From NCBI GenBank assembly GCA_963662155.1, contig OY759263.1, positions 24,069,571 through 24,133,570 of the forward strand: a stretch of 64,000 nt of DNA. The letters are read 5' to 3'. Shown here piece after piece: positions 26,574 to 37,955 of this stretch; the first letter of the stretch is position 1, and the number at the start of each line of letters is the position of its first letter. The notes under the pieces are model-generated. The model was not told the origin of the DNA, did not search any database, and saw only the letters and a program-made list of their open reading frames with translations. The position numbers and the translations under genes were made by a program. The DNA comes from Lamellibrachia columna (lineage: Eukaryota; Annelida; Polychaeta; Sabellida; Siboglinidae).

Positions 26574-27480
26574 TTAAGATAGTAATACCTTGAAATCTGA
26601 CCACTTGTAAATTGGTATTACCAATCTTTTCATAATGGCATTCAAAGCAGCTGTCTTCCTTTCAACATATGTGTGTTTGGGACAGGCGCAATGAATGTGA
26701 TCACTGAACTTTGGGATCCTCACATTTGGCCTCACATTTGGCGGACGGAATTTCTTGAATATTGTGACCGTGTAAGGTAAAGCTGGATTTTTATCTCGCA
26801 AGATTTTGTATGCATCTTCAACTGTCAAGCTCAGAAGATACTTTGCCTTGTGTTGTTTGAAAGCAGCTGACACTGTTTTCCCTGGTACAGCTCTGCTTAT
26901 GTCTTCTCTGAAGGAGAAATCCTGGATTCGATTCATCCATAGTGAGGAAACCCTGCCTTTTCTAAATGTGGCAGTCCCAGCGAGCAGCTAATGTCCCTGT
27001 ACACTTTGCCTTGAGAAACAGCCAGTGACTTAGCCATTTTTTAGATTGTCTTGCATTTTCGTTTGATCATGAGGGCATGATTTGATGATATTTTTTGCTA
27101 ACATCCCTGTCCATGACCATCCCTTTAAATTCTGGCATTAAACTACGTTTGGTCTGTGCACTTATTTTAACCATAATCCCACATTTCTTATATGCTTTTC
27201 TGGAGGTAGGTGTAGCAGAGAGGATAATAGACTGAAGTGCTTCTGCTCTGTGTGCTCTGTGTTGTGGCATCCTTTCAAGTAGTTTTCTACAGTAGAATTA
27301 TCTGAGCTGCCTGCTCGTGGTTTTCAGTGCTTGGGGACCTCCCTTTCCTTCAGATGCGTCTTCTGACATTATCCCATCATCTTCTTCACCAACAGTGTCT
27401 TCTTCTACAATGCTTTGCTTTACCATCCCTTTTATCCTATCACAATATGTTTTCGTTAATCTACGTTTTTGACCCGTCAA
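26574..27480 (-). pseudogene. Unidentified degenerate coding sequence
   Basis: Three successive minus-strand open frames look like one decayed gene. 27480..27298 begins TGQKRRLTKTYCDRIKGMVK and continues with an acidic EEDTVGEEDDG stretch. 27270..27067 contains RAHRAEALQSI, KKCGIMVKISAQTKRSL and KGMVMDRDV. 26936..26574 contains DISRAVPGKTVSAAFKQHKA, YLLSLTVEDAYKILRDKNP, FKKFRPPNVR and HCACPKHTYVERKTAALN. The order VPGK...L..T..dAY..F...P.....F..lRP..V......C.C..H resembles a dispersed family of invertebrate hypothetical proteins, probably transposon-derived. I cannot name it. It replaces exons 2 and 3 of FReD gene 3. Confidence 0.5.
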
Positions 27481-27563
27481 TTGTTTTCTACTACCTTCTT
27501 CTGTTTCTCATATTCTCTTCTTTCAGCAGGTTTCATCAGTTGTGTCGGGTATTCAAATATCTT

Positions 27564-28012
27564 CGACCGACCGACCGACCGACCGACCGACCGACCGACC
27601 GACCGACCGACCGACCGACCGACCGACCGACCGACCGACCGACCGACCGACCGACCGACCGACCGACCGACCGACCGACCGACCGACCGACCGACCGACC
27701 GACCGACCGACCGACCGACCGACCGACCGACCGACCGACCGACCGACCGACCGACCGACCGACCGACCGACCGACCGACCGACCGACCGACCGACCGACC
27801 GACCGACCGACCGACCGACCGACCGACCGACCGACCGACCGACCGACCGACCGACCGACCGACCGACCGACCGACCGACCGACCGACCGACCGACCGACC
27901 GACCGACCGACCGACCGACCGACCGACCGACCGACCGACCGACCGACCGACCGACCGACCGACCGACCGACCGACCGACCGACCGACCGACCGACCGACC
28001 GACCGACCGACC
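27564..28012. repeat. (CCGA)n microsatellite in FReD gene 3 intron 1
   Basis: About 112 pure units in the same relative position as in genes 1 and 2. Short intron-like sequence (TTTCATCAGTT) remains on its left, and then the unrelated degenerate coding block begins. Confidence 0.97.
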
Positions 28013-28146
28013 ATGTTATGGATTTTCCGTAAGAATAACGTTTAAATGTAAATACAGCTGATCTTCGTTTTATTGATAACCTTATAATTATACATGTAAC
28101 GACAAAGTGTATGAAAATGCCTACTGCCCACAAAGAACATGTAAAT

Positions 28147-28411
28147 CAAGGGTCAATATATTTTCTTTTATCGTGTTTTCGAGCTTAGTTACAAGTGATT
28201 GTTGTAATTCCAGTGTGTCTTGGTATTCCTTGAGCCGCCGCTCCTGCCTTTCCACAGTGCCTTGAAGGCGAGACACCATCACCGTCAACGCACCGACGTC
28301 GTTGTCGTCATCAGAACAATATTTCGTGGTACATTGTGATACGGTTGGGGTTAAATATACGATACACACGATAAAACACACTGCCAGGAGACGTGTTGCT
28401 TGTAAACACAT
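28147..28411 (-). pseudogene. FReD gene 3, exon 1 with lost donor
   Basis: Starts [20 protein letters not shown], then CTTKYCSDDDNDVGAL and a short coiled coil (ERQERRLKEYQDTLELQQ), with LENTIKENIL at the end. In genes 1, 2 and 4 the plus strand reads AAATCA then TACCTTGCTC then AAGTGTAGA or similar. Here the ten bases TACCTTGCTC are missing, and with them the GTATGA donor and the last codons. The frame runs on into intron sequence and stops. Exons 2 and 3 are absent. A non-functional copy unless a cryptic donor is used. Confidence 0.8.
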
Positions 28412-28720
28412 GACAACGGCTTATAAAGCTCGAGTTGTAAACAGACGTTCACTCAGTTGTCGTAGTCTTGGATAGTCACTGGACTGCGTCACGCCAAGTC
28501 GATCTGATATGTGCGTCCGGGATCGTAATCGAACCACTATCGCGATAGCGTTGATAATTCTCAGCGAAATTCTTGTTGCTGGGTCATAACTACACCCTAC
28601 TTCAAAATGTTATCAAAGCCGTTACTCTCGGATGGAATGTTTACCAGCAAGACAATATGGGCAAACGTATGCAGCGTACCGATTGGAAACACATTATCAT
28701 AGACGGGGGTTCGCAGCTAC
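28412..28720 (-). promoter_or_regulatory. Conserved upstream block of FReD gene 3
   Basis: Same block as above genes 1, 2 and 4 (ACTGGACTGCGTC, GATCTGATATGTGCGTCCGG, TACACCCTACTTCAAAATGT, GGGCAAACGTATGCAGCGTA, AGACGGGGGT). It remains well preserved although the gene below it is broken. Confidence 0.5.
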
Positions 28721-30710
28721 AAAGCGTTTGTTGCTTTGCAAAAAAAAGGAAATTCAGGATATTTTTTATATGTCATGGCATAATATGTAATCAAGAGGAG
28801 ACAAATAAGTACTGGCGGTGTCTTAGTTCAGATGACAGAATATTGACATGTTTGTTATTGTTGTGATCTAATATTTGTAGTGATCATAATATTGTGTATG
28901 TTTAATAATATCTTCCGCAAATGCATCGAATACGTTCAACACATGTTTGCACGACAGACTATAGGTTCCTTTGTATATAACTACTGGGTCATTGAGGTTA
29001 CGGTTGACTATACATCCAACCCATTCAGTCGTTTTCAGTGAACCGTATCGACCAGTGCGTGCTAGGCTGGGACGGCTTTAGGAGTGTGGAGGCAACTGGG
29101 AAGTGATTGACCGGTCATCATATCATAGCAGTTCTCACCTCTCCCTACCTACAGCAATATGGACTTCACGGCACAACACGACTTTTTACCATTTAGACTA
29201 CATATATGCGTCATTAGTGTGTCAATTGTCACGCTTCGATGTAGAGGCGCCACATGTACATTTGTTTACCTAAAAACTAAGGGGTCGTGACCCAAATAAA
29301 CCTTTGTGGAGGCCTTCATACATTTATTTCGTGGAGGCTGTTGAGCAACTTCCCAATCTGCCCTGCTCCAAATCCGGCACTGGTCCTAGACAGCTCCACG
29401 TGGTAGAATACTCAAATTAATACATGTCCGAAAGACACCCCGAGGCTGTTATAACAGTATTAATGAGCACAGTTGAACAATAAGCACTAAACCTACACAT
29501 TATACAAACGAACTGGGTTTCAGAGGGTCAACCTGTTTGTATGGCGAATGGAGTTAGACATTTTCTAATCCATAAGTTCTATCATAGCTACAATGATGTA
29601 CGCAGTTTCTTTTGATTTGTCATATACGTGAATAATGCGACACCACAGGCATTGATGAAATTCCCACCTCGATTATGACAAAGTTATATAAGTAGAGGTG
29701 CACATACCACACATACCACAACTGGGTAGGGTAACATGGGTCAAAGGAGACCCATGATGTAATAAGCCCCCCATCACGTACGCGAAATAAACACTCTGAA
29801 AGTACAGCAGACAAAAAGCTTAGCAATGTTATTAAAATACTGTTTTTTATATTTTATATGCAATTTGGTCTAATATTTCGCTAGTTGTGAAATTGGTGCA
29901 CAACTTACATAACTGTGTAAATCTCGAACTTAACTGATGATATGACAATATTAGCAATATGTTTCAATTACGGTATATATTTTATTAAATTTGTTTATTT
30001 AAATATAATGTCTATAATAACCTGATAATAATTATATTACTATTTGTATGCATTCATTTTATTTTTAGAAAATGGATCGTTCTTGCTCACATACAAGGTA
30101 TCACAACGGGGAAGTTATTGCAGTAATTGCAGCGTGGCTGAATGCTTCCGAGATCAGTCGAAATGGCGTTGAAATCATCAGGTCTGCCAGGGTGTGGAGT
30201 GTAAAGCGCATTGAACTGTCCCAAGGGCTGCATAACGCGCTATATAAGAACGTACCTGTTTTACCGACCGACACGGAATAGGGTCAAATGGTTGCTTGGG
30301 TAATCCTAATATTTGTCAAATGTTCTTCATCGAGGTCGTCTACTTGCTGAACAACGTTTTTAAACACACTTCTTTGACTACAGTATAGACACAATGAAGA
30401 CATGCTAACGTAGTTTCGTTGTGTACAATTCATAGCATTTCATTACGGGACCCCGCTGCCCTAGATTACCCTAAAGTATCTTAATGTATAAATATGATAT
30501 AGTTTGCAATGTTGGTTCTGATCAATGTAAATGAAGATTTACTTGCGTTGTTCAATAATGTCCGTCTTAGACTGAACGCTGAACAAATAAACAATACTCT
30601 AAGCTTTTATGTTCACATTAAAGAAGAAACATACTCAGAAAGGTAAATTTACTAAGCTGTAGTTATTTTGAGTGATCAACAGAGCGTTATCGACAACAAG
30701 ATAATTCGAC
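28721..30710. repeat. Duplicated intergenic block (pair with 24.2-26.1 kb)
   Basis: Collinear with 24231-26100, with one clear insertion, the SINE fragment at 30120-30275. No gene is seen. Confidence 0.8.
30120..30275 (+). mobile_element. 5'-truncated SINE
   Basis: AATTGCAGCGTGGCTGAATG, GGTCTGCCAG, GTGTAAAGCGCATTGA and GCGCTATATAAGAACGTACC match the 3' part of the SINE at 40945-41260. The paralogous block at 25.66 kb lacks it (an empty site after CACAACGGGAAAGTTATTG), so it inserted after the gene 2/3 duplication or was lost from the other copy. Tails with GCGCTATATAA are typical of SINEs that share a LINE 3' end. Confidence 0.75.
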
Positions 30711-31390
30711 CTTAAACCACTGTGTGTGCTTCCTAACACAGGTGCCGACCTTGAGTAGTGCTTGCTGGTAAGACTGGTAACATAAATCCATAAGATTGCA
30801 AGCGAACTCGTATGATTATTTACGTCTGCCGATTTGCAGCACAAAAGGAATTCGCTATGCAAACTTGGCTACACTGATTGGATCTTGCGATCCTTTGGTT
30901 CAACAAAGAGTGTAACTGGCTACGGGGACATGTCACTTGACAGATAGGTCAGATTGAGAACCGTGCTAGTGATGTGAGCGATAATAAAACAATATTAATA
31001 GTTGTTACTTTGCAGCTGTATCTTGCTTTTAATTTAATTGCATCATTACAATGGCCACATTCGACAGTGCAGGTGCAGCAGCCCTTCCCCGGGATCTGGA
31101 CAAACTAGCACATGGGAAGGATCTTGGCAAATGGAATTCCATCCCCGTAAATGCAGGGTCCTCCACATAGCGAGAAGCCGGGTGACACTGAGCTAAACAC
31201 ATGGTGGACGATAGGACCACCAACTTTGTAAAGTTGGTGGTCCTAGCCATAATTTTGTTTGTCCACATATTTAAGGAGTGACATACTTTTATATAAACCA
31301 GTTTCCCTCTATGCTTTTGGCTGAATGAAATACAAATCAAGGCAACTTTCTCATCACGAACTCTTTGTTTAGAGCGGTAATGCTAATTAC
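30711..31390. other. No gene; contains one strong hairpin
   Basis: A minus-strand open frame of 103 codons (31340..31029) has no recognisable motif. The only structure is a near-perfect palindrome at 31212-31245 (listed separately). Confidence 0.45.
31212..31245. repeat. 16-bp inverted repeat with 2-nt loop
   Basis: Arms TAGGACCACCAACTTT (31212-31227) and AAAGTTGGTGGTCCTA (31230-31245) are perfect complements around GT. It would form a long stem in RNA or a cruciform in DNA. No flanking tract marks it as a terminator; it may be the tip of a foldback element. Confidence 0.9.
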
Positions 31391-31394
31391 ATAA

Positions 31395-31990
31395 GACGGA
31401 TGGGTGTTTGGAATTGAGTAGTTCCAGTAAACGTATAAGATAAACACATTTTTTCACCGATTGCAGTTGAAATACAATAGCAATGCAATATTCCAGAAAA
31501 ATACAATCGACTTATTAGCTGGACGAAGCGATGCGACATTTTACGCTGCAAAATATACCACGTGATATATATTTCAATATATATTTTTCGTTTTGTTGAT
31601 ACCTAATTAATCTGTATTTTACAACCGTCGTATGTTGCTGTATTTTAAGGAGAAAAAGTGCCGGTCTGGAGGACCATTGTCGTGCTAAAGTTGCCCAGCA
31701 ACTTATAAAAATGAGGGCTCACCTCACTCTTGTCAGACCACAACACTGGAGTAAGCTGCTGCCACAAGGGACCCCTACGCCAAAACATATTACCTATGTT
31801 GGAGACAATACGTCGTGTCTGGCTCAACTTGTTGGGTACAACACATCGTCCCTGGCTCACATTTGTTTTGAGAGAACAAATTGTCCCTGGCTCACATTGT
31901 TGGAGACAATACATTGTCCATGGCTCACCTTTTTGGAGACAACACATCGTCCCTGATTCGCCTTGATGAAGATAACACACCATCTCATTG
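31395..31990 (-). mobile_element. Short copy of the 33-bp-minisatellite element
   Basis: Left part GGAATTGAGTAGTTCCAGTA and TTTTTTCACCGATTGCAGTT match the complement of 63.93-63.99 kb. 31.69-31.75 kb (TTGCCCAGCAACTTATAAAA, TGTCAGACCA) matches the complement of 63.72-63.78 kb. 31795-31975 holds about five units of the 33-bp minisatellite in inverse orientation (TTGGAGACAA, GTCCCTGGCTCAC). The same element at 60.7-64.0 kb has about 90 units. Confidence 0.72.
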
Positions 31991-31999
31991 TAACCTTAC

Positions 32000-33230
32000 T
32001 ACCTACCTATAAGTAGATATTTTCTGCACCATTACCGTTTTATAACGTTTTACTACATACGCGGTGAAGCAAGGGGGAGACAATAACGCGGCTCTTCTAT
32101 TAAAACCCCTGTGTGTGTGTGGGGGGGTCGCACTTTCTCTGCAACAGCGGGGACAGTTTCGCTTGTGCCCCTTTCAGGATTGTCCTTCCATTGTCTTCGA
32201 TCATGTGAACTCAGCCAGTTTTGATGTCGCTGGCTTCGATGATGTTTGTGACTTCCTGTGGATCTTTTCTCGAGGGATGTTGGTGGTGTTGTTCGTGATA
32301 GCGCTAGCCAGCCCGCCACGTAATCGTGTGTAAAATGCCGATCTATGGCCAGCTGTGCAGGGGCTTCTATCGGCAGATTTCACCGAGCTTTGAAAGTAGA
32401 CAAGCTCAGTGGGTGGCACGCATATTTACCGGCATAAGACGTTGAGTGCGATTTGTTGAGGGTATCTGATGCCGATTACATGTCTAAGCTGACGATGCAT
32501 CGAACCTGGCCCATTCCGTCGGCGTTATTCCCCAAGTTACCGTGTTGTATGTGAGCGCAGAGACTATACACGCATTTTAAAGTCGCATCCCGACGTCTTC
32601 TGGTGCGCGGTGATGTCTGACCCAGAGCGGCCACATCTTCCGTAAAGCCAAAGGCGCAAAATGCTTTCTCCGTGTCACGTCTTGCACGTCCTCAAGTAGA
32701 GAGCTTATCTTGCGTGTCATGAGGCAGTGCTCTCCACCACAAATGTTTCTTCTGTGAATGTTGGTACGTTCTGTTTTGGCTTCATTGATGATAAGATACC
32801 GTATTTACAGGCAACCAGGAGCGATCCGCTGTACGTCGTCCACGGATTGGATGGAATTGTTGATGAAGTTAACGTGATCTATGACATTTCGGCATCTACT
32901 CTAGGGAATTGCGGCAAGTTGTTTCTCAGATCACGGAGAGCGGCTTCCTAGCACACCATGAAGAGCATAGGCGACATGTCTCCTAGCGATGTGACAATGA
33001 TGATAGGGAATCGTGGATATGTGCACCGTTTTAATATTGGTTCCAACGTTGTTTCTGCAAACTCCGATGATTCGCAGTACGGATTCACAGAGGAAATATT
33101 CAAAAACTGTTGCTAACTTATCTGACCTGATATTGGCAAACACAAGACTCTTGTCCATATCTAGTATATGTACCGAGCTTTGAAAACGTTGTGTTTTGTC
33201 GTTTAGCAGTGCAGGGGCCATGTCAAAATG
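32000..33230. other. Unassigned, mildly GC-rich, many stops
   Basis: GC content and codon-like texture are higher than in the neighbouring DNA. Several minus-strand frames (33221..32931, 32419..32201, 32319..32053) follow one another, which suggests a decayed coding element, but I see no motif I can name with confidence. Confidence 0.35.
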
Positions 33231-33315
33231 CGCTTTGTCCTTGATGGAAAAACGCGTCGAGTAGGACTGATGGGAGATCCTGGCCGATGTCTCGGTTCAG
33301 CGTAGGTTTCTTTCT

Positions 33316-33345
33316 TGTGTCACATGACATTGGTCATGTGACACA
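33316..33345. repeat. 13-bp palindrome upstream of ribozyme-like motif
   Basis: TGTGTCACATGAC (33316-33328) and GTCATGTGACACA (33333-33345) are exact complements around ATTG, about 13 bases before the hammerhead-like motif. Confidence 0.9.
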
Positions 33346-33358
33346 TCCGTAACTTCAG

Positions 33359-33399
33359 TCTGCTGAAGAAGACTGCGAGATGCAGTCGAAATATCCAGA
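33359..33399 (+). ncRNA. Candidate hammerhead ribozyme (Penelope-type)
   Basis: Order of parts: TCTG (stem I, 33359-33362), CTGAAGA (fits CUGANGA, 33363-33369), one extra A, GACTGC-GAGAT-GCAGTC (stem II, 33371-33387), GAAA (33388-33391), TA, TC (cleavage triplet end), CAGA (stem I, 33396-33399). All invariant core bases of a type I hammerhead with a minimal stem III are present. The extra A before stem II is a deviation, and stem I has only four pairs. Penelope-like elements are known to carry such motifs next to their coding region, which fits the following entry. Confidence 0.45.
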
Positions 33400-33775
33400 A
33401 CAAACTTCAAGTTTCTTGCGAGGTAATTATTATTAATATTAATAACCAAGAAACCGGATCATCTATCCATTCAAGGATCATTCGACAACACGAACGAGAG
33501 GTTGTTAAAACATTACGGGGGCTGGAGAAAACGACGAGGAAGTTAGCTTGCTGGAAGAACCACCGCCATTTCAATACACGTTGTCTCCATGACAACGTAA
33601 TTTCAAAGAGCCAACATATACGATCGACGGTGAAGGGAATAAAAGCGTCAACAATCCTGAGAAAAGCAGAGAAGAAACTGTTAAACATAAGAATTTCTCA
33701 GTGCCATTTTACGGTGAACAAATTACAAGATGAAAAAGAATTGCTAGAAATTTCACGTCGACTTCTAGTGCTGTG
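33400..33775 (+). pseudogene. Penelope-like element, N-terminal coding fragment
   Basis: The plus strand, open from about 33450 to 33774, reads QHEREVVKTLRGLEKTTRKL, CWKNHRHFNTRCLHDNVISK, SQHIRSTVKGIKASTILRKA, EKKLLNIRISQCHFTVNKLQ and ends EISRRLLVL-stop. F..RCL...VIPKSL.IK....G..A..IL..AEK.LL..RI is the pattern at the N-terminus of Penelope-like ORFs. The GIY-YIG and RT domains are not present, so this is a 5' piece. Confidence 0.5.
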
Positions 33776-33779
33776 ATCG

Positions 33780-34920
33780 GCAATTCGACCAAAACGTGTA
33801 CACACAGAGGCCATAGCAGTTGACATAGACCACATCATATCACTGTAAAGCTGAATAAACGTACTTTACTCTGATCTACATCGTGTTTTATTTCTTTAAG
33901 GGAAAGTATTTTTAAGGTGAACATTTCATGATTCTCGCAAATCCGGGATTCACCTTGATTCAGGAAAAAACAATTGTGTGTCTTTCATTGATCATTAATT
34001 AACATTAAACTATTTTTTCTATTTTGGCTAGGTCTGGCTAGTGATGTACTGTACAACTAAAACAACACCCTATCACTGTCCATTGAAGCCAATAATTATC
34101 TAACTATGAGTGCGTTAGGTGGCGCCACACACAGGTCAGAATAATTAATTATAATACATTACGCGATATTCCAGCCCGCTGTTGTTTCAAGTTCGTCTTT
34201 CTCATTGTAGTCGCGGAAAGTTCACAAAGATCCGTTTTTCAAATACGTGTGGAAGTAGTAATTGATCTATCGAACGATATTATCGTGATGCAGTGTATGT
34301 TTGAAGTTCAGGATGGTGTTTTGGCGGGAGATAAAACATGTAGACAAATTTGCAAAGCGACAGTGTGACTGACCTGTCAAATGATGTCCCAGCAGACAAG
34401 ACGATGAAAGGCATCCATTACTGGCATTATGTCAAGGCTGACAGTCTTACACTTGGAATGTTAATATGATTTACACTGTGCTTTCTGATTGTTTTTCATT
34501 ATAAGTATTAGTACAACTGTGGATACGACTTATCTATAGTGATTAATGACTAGTTATGTGAATATGTGTTATATATTTTGGGTATGACGATGAGTGAAGA
34601 TGTACGAAACAGTAAAAATTATGTACAACTGATAGTTGGTATACAGTATTGTGTCAGAATGGTTATTCACTCAATTATCCACACAAATCGTACAGTAGTT
34701 GTTTCTTACTTTAACTACTAATACACCCTGATAATTCAATAAGTATGACAATAAAAGCTTACAGTTCATCATACATGATACACATGTCAACTATTCATCT
34801 TGCATCAGCATGTCTTTAGCTGTGAAAAGGCTTCTGTAAAAATCTGCATAATAGTTTCCAGTTAAAAAAAACCTTGTAAAAGTAATTTCCATATACATAA
34901 TAGTGCTAATGACCTATACA
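33780..34920. other. No recognisable feature
   Basis: AT-rich, no long open frame. I see no repeat shared with other parts of the window. Confidence 0.5.
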
Positions 34921-34921
34921 T

Positions 34922-35085
34922 GTCAAACATGCTTAGAAGTAGACACTGAGTAAAAAAAGTGTCGGTAGGGTATATACGGTGTTTTGTTTTTACTTTTTAC
35001 TAACCGCCCGTGTATAAATATGCAACATAAGTGAAACATATCACTGCATACAGCTATCTTGCAACATTTTGATCCAAATAGAAAA
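34922..35085. repeat. Dispersed short repeat (copies at 37.32 and 37.47 kb)
   Basis: CATGCTTAGAAGTAGACACT, AGGGTATATA, TGTATAAATAT..AACATAAGTGAAA and CTTGCAAC recur at 37465-37605; the first 55 bases recur again at 37327-37382. Confidence 0.75.
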
Positions 35086-35387
35086 AAACGTGTTTTTAAA
35101 ACGTTGACGGGGATGTTTTTAAAGTGCTCTAACATGAAAACTGATGAACATACATCCATACAATTGATACTATGGTGTATCTTAATAATATACCTTTCCA
35201 ATGATGTATAATACTTTGCAATAACTTAGTTATCTTAAAATGGTCCAGCATAGCTACATTAGCAAATCGCACAGTGTCACATATTTCGGTGGAGGTCCAC
35301 GCAAAGTGGCTTAAAACTAGGGATCGGCCGTACTTAAATTAAGCTCAACATATGGGTGTATGAAATTTCCACAAATGAGAAACAACA

Positions 35388-36740
35388 CCAAGGTAATAAA
35401 CATGAATATGTTTATAATGAATCAAAACATATTTAAAATGGTACAAATGAAATAAAGAAACTAACTCTAGAACAGGTTGGCAATGCTCTCAAAAAAAAAC
35501 TACGTAACTTTAACGTTCACCGTAGAGGCTATTCCCCTTCATAACCGTAACACAGACATCAGTGTTAAGAAATCCGTCACAAGCAGAAAGACGTATTGCA
35601 CACTTATAACACAATGTTCCGAAAACAAGAATAGTCACAGAAGTGTACCTTATGACGCACAAAGTCTACAATACGCTTCGCGTTAATCTGCTGGGTTGAG
35701 TAGGCCGATAACTGGTGTGGCCGTCGGTCGCACTGTCTCACCGCCGGTTGACTTCGGCCGCAGTGTTGCCGAGCTCGTTGTCGGCTGGACGAGCAGTAGG
35801 CCGGATGTCAATAGGTCGTGGAGACGGCGACATTTCGTGACGACGGCTGACGCCTACGCTCTGGAGTCGCACGCGGGGAAGACAGCTGAACGGTCGGCTG
35901 GTAGCACAGAAGGCCAGCCGTCAATATGTCGTGGAGACGGCGAACGTGTCGTGACGACGGTTCATGCGGACGCACTGGTGTCGCGCGCGCGGGGAAGGCA
36001 ACGGAACAGTCGGCTGAACGCTTTGTAAGCCGGCCGTCAACATGACATGGAGACGACGAATGTGTCGTGAAGATGGTTCGTGCGGACGCACAGTTGTCGT
36101 ACACGGAGAGATAGCTGAGCAAGCAGTCAATAGGTAGCAGAAAACGAGATGCGGCCGAGGCAGACGGTCAACGCATACAGTCAAACAATGCGCTGTAATT
36201 ACCGGCGTGGCGTTGTGCTGTCTGGGTTTTCACCGTTGTCAATGCGAGCAAAGTTGCATCTTCGCGATTAACCGCGCACTCATCATCATCATACCGGGCC
36301 TTGCCGGACATCATCGTTGGAAGTCTAATGCCGCATTTGTGTGTTCTGGCCCTCCTGAATACACTTTACCTCGCATCTTATACCCATAGCTTGGTAACTT
36401 TCCCACCACATCACAAGGTCGGCATTAGCCAATAAAAATTAATAAACATCTGCGGACAGTCCCATTACGTTAATACCCTTTTTCTATAATGCGCCTCGCC
36501 AAACGCTAAAACATCATAAGTTCAACTATTGCATAACCTGTTCTTGCCCCACGCCTAACAATAAACTTCCAATGTGGGCTCCCACACAACACTTGGATAC
36601 AATTGCATAAAATGTTTATGCCACCCGTCTATATACACTCTAACATTTACCTCGTCATATCCCGGAAAATAGTTCACATTATAGCAATTCGCAGAAATGC
36701 GACACACAGTGAGCGGTTCTATGCAGCAGAATACGACTAT
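35388..36740 (-). mobile_element. Inverse copy of the 1.3-kb element
   Basis: Complement of 19640-20980 with the same GC-rich core; three minisatellite units lie between about 35.79 and 36.12 kb. Both copies are diverged by scattered substitutions, so the insertion events are not recent. Confidence 0.72.
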
Positions 36741-36744
36741 ATTG

Positions 36745-37260
36745 TTATACATATTACATAAAAGTCCATTATAATGGGAAATTGGTGCACATGGACACAT
36801 ATAACATTTAGAACCAACACTGCTAATTATGTCAATACAATAAGACTAAGGAGTTCAAGAAAAACTTATTGCTTGGCCTGGGCCATGGCCTGCAGTTGTA
36901 AACAAGCAAATTATAGGTCAGACTTTTAAATAGTCGTCAAACTTGCTGATATGTATTTCAAACTGTATACGTCTGTGCTCCTAAAAACTATTACGCTGTA
37001 TATTTACTTTTCAATTAATAAAACTATTTATGTATGATATAAAGCTTCATTTCACTTATGTAGATTATAAATTTGTCGAACTTGAACTCCAACTTTCGCG
37101 CTTAATAATTTTAAATAAACAAGTCAAAAGTCAAAAAGTCAAAAAAGTCAAAATACTAATGAAAACGATAATACCATCTTCATTAGCATAGTATTTACAA
37201 CATTAAACTATACTAAGTGAAATAAAGTCATCTAAATCTAACAGATGTAATGGATGAGTT
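36745..37260. other. No recognisable feature
   Basis: AT-rich; a short AAGTCAAAAA tandem near 37.12-37.15 kb is the only pattern. Confidence 0.5.
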
Positions 37261-37269
37261 TTGTCCAAC

Positions 37270-37480
37270 CCCTTGACGAGTTATGTGTGTGCGTGCATGC
37301 GTGCGTGCGTGCGTGCGTGTTTGTGTGAAACATGCTTAGAAGTAGACACTGAGTTAAAAAATGTCTCCGTATGGTATATAGTGTTTGTGTGTGTGTGTGT
37401 GTGCGTGCGTGCGTGTGCGTGTGCGTGCGCGTGCGCGTGTGCGTGTGCGTGTGCGTGTGTGTGTGAAAGATGCTTAGAAG
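37270..37480. repeat. GTGC/GT repeats interleaved with dispersed repeat
   Basis: Two GT/GTGC tracts (37278-37328 and 37380-37465), each followed by a copy of the GATGCTTAGAAGTAGACACT repeat, so the microsatellite and the repeat were duplicated together. Confidence 0.9.
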
Positions 37481-37736
37481 TAGACACTGAGTTTAAAACA
37501 TTCTCAGTAGGGTATATAGTGTTTTTCTTTTAACTTTTTACCAACGCCCCTGTATAAATGTAAACATAAGTGAAAAATAGCACTGTTTACAGCTCTCTTG
37601 CAACCAAAATAATGGATGTACTAGTATGAATGATCCATACACAGGTTGATAACATTTAGTACTTCCACAATATGTAAAAAAATACGATAATATTAATATT
37701 AGTATTTTTAATGTGTGTGTTTGCGTGCTTGCGTGT

Positions 37737-37811
37737 GAGTGATTGATTGATTGATTGAGTGATTGAGAGAGAGAGAGAGAGAGAGAGAGGCGGGAGAGAG
37801 AGAGGGGGGGG

Positions 37812-37853
<42 letters not shown>

Positions 37854-37955
37854 GTGAGTGGTTGAGTGAGTGAGTGAGTGAGTGAGTGAGTGAGTGAGTG
37901 AGTGAGTGAGTGAGTGAGTGAGTGAGTGAGTGAGTGAGTGAGTGAATGAGTGAGA
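37737..37955. repeat. (GATT)n, (GA)n and (GTGA)n compound microsatellite
   Basis: Short GATT run, then GA with a G-run, then about 26 GTGA/GAGT units. Leu-Thr-His-Ser frames are repeat translations. Confidence 0.97.

Noticed and set aside
31029..31340. 103-codon minus-strand open frame
   Set aside because: No domain or paralogue in the window; it spans the perfect palindrome; not enough to call a gene.
35696..36184. Overlapping open frames of 87-110 codons on both strands
   Set aside because: They come from the GC-rich minisatellite core of the 1.3-kb element and are open on both strands.
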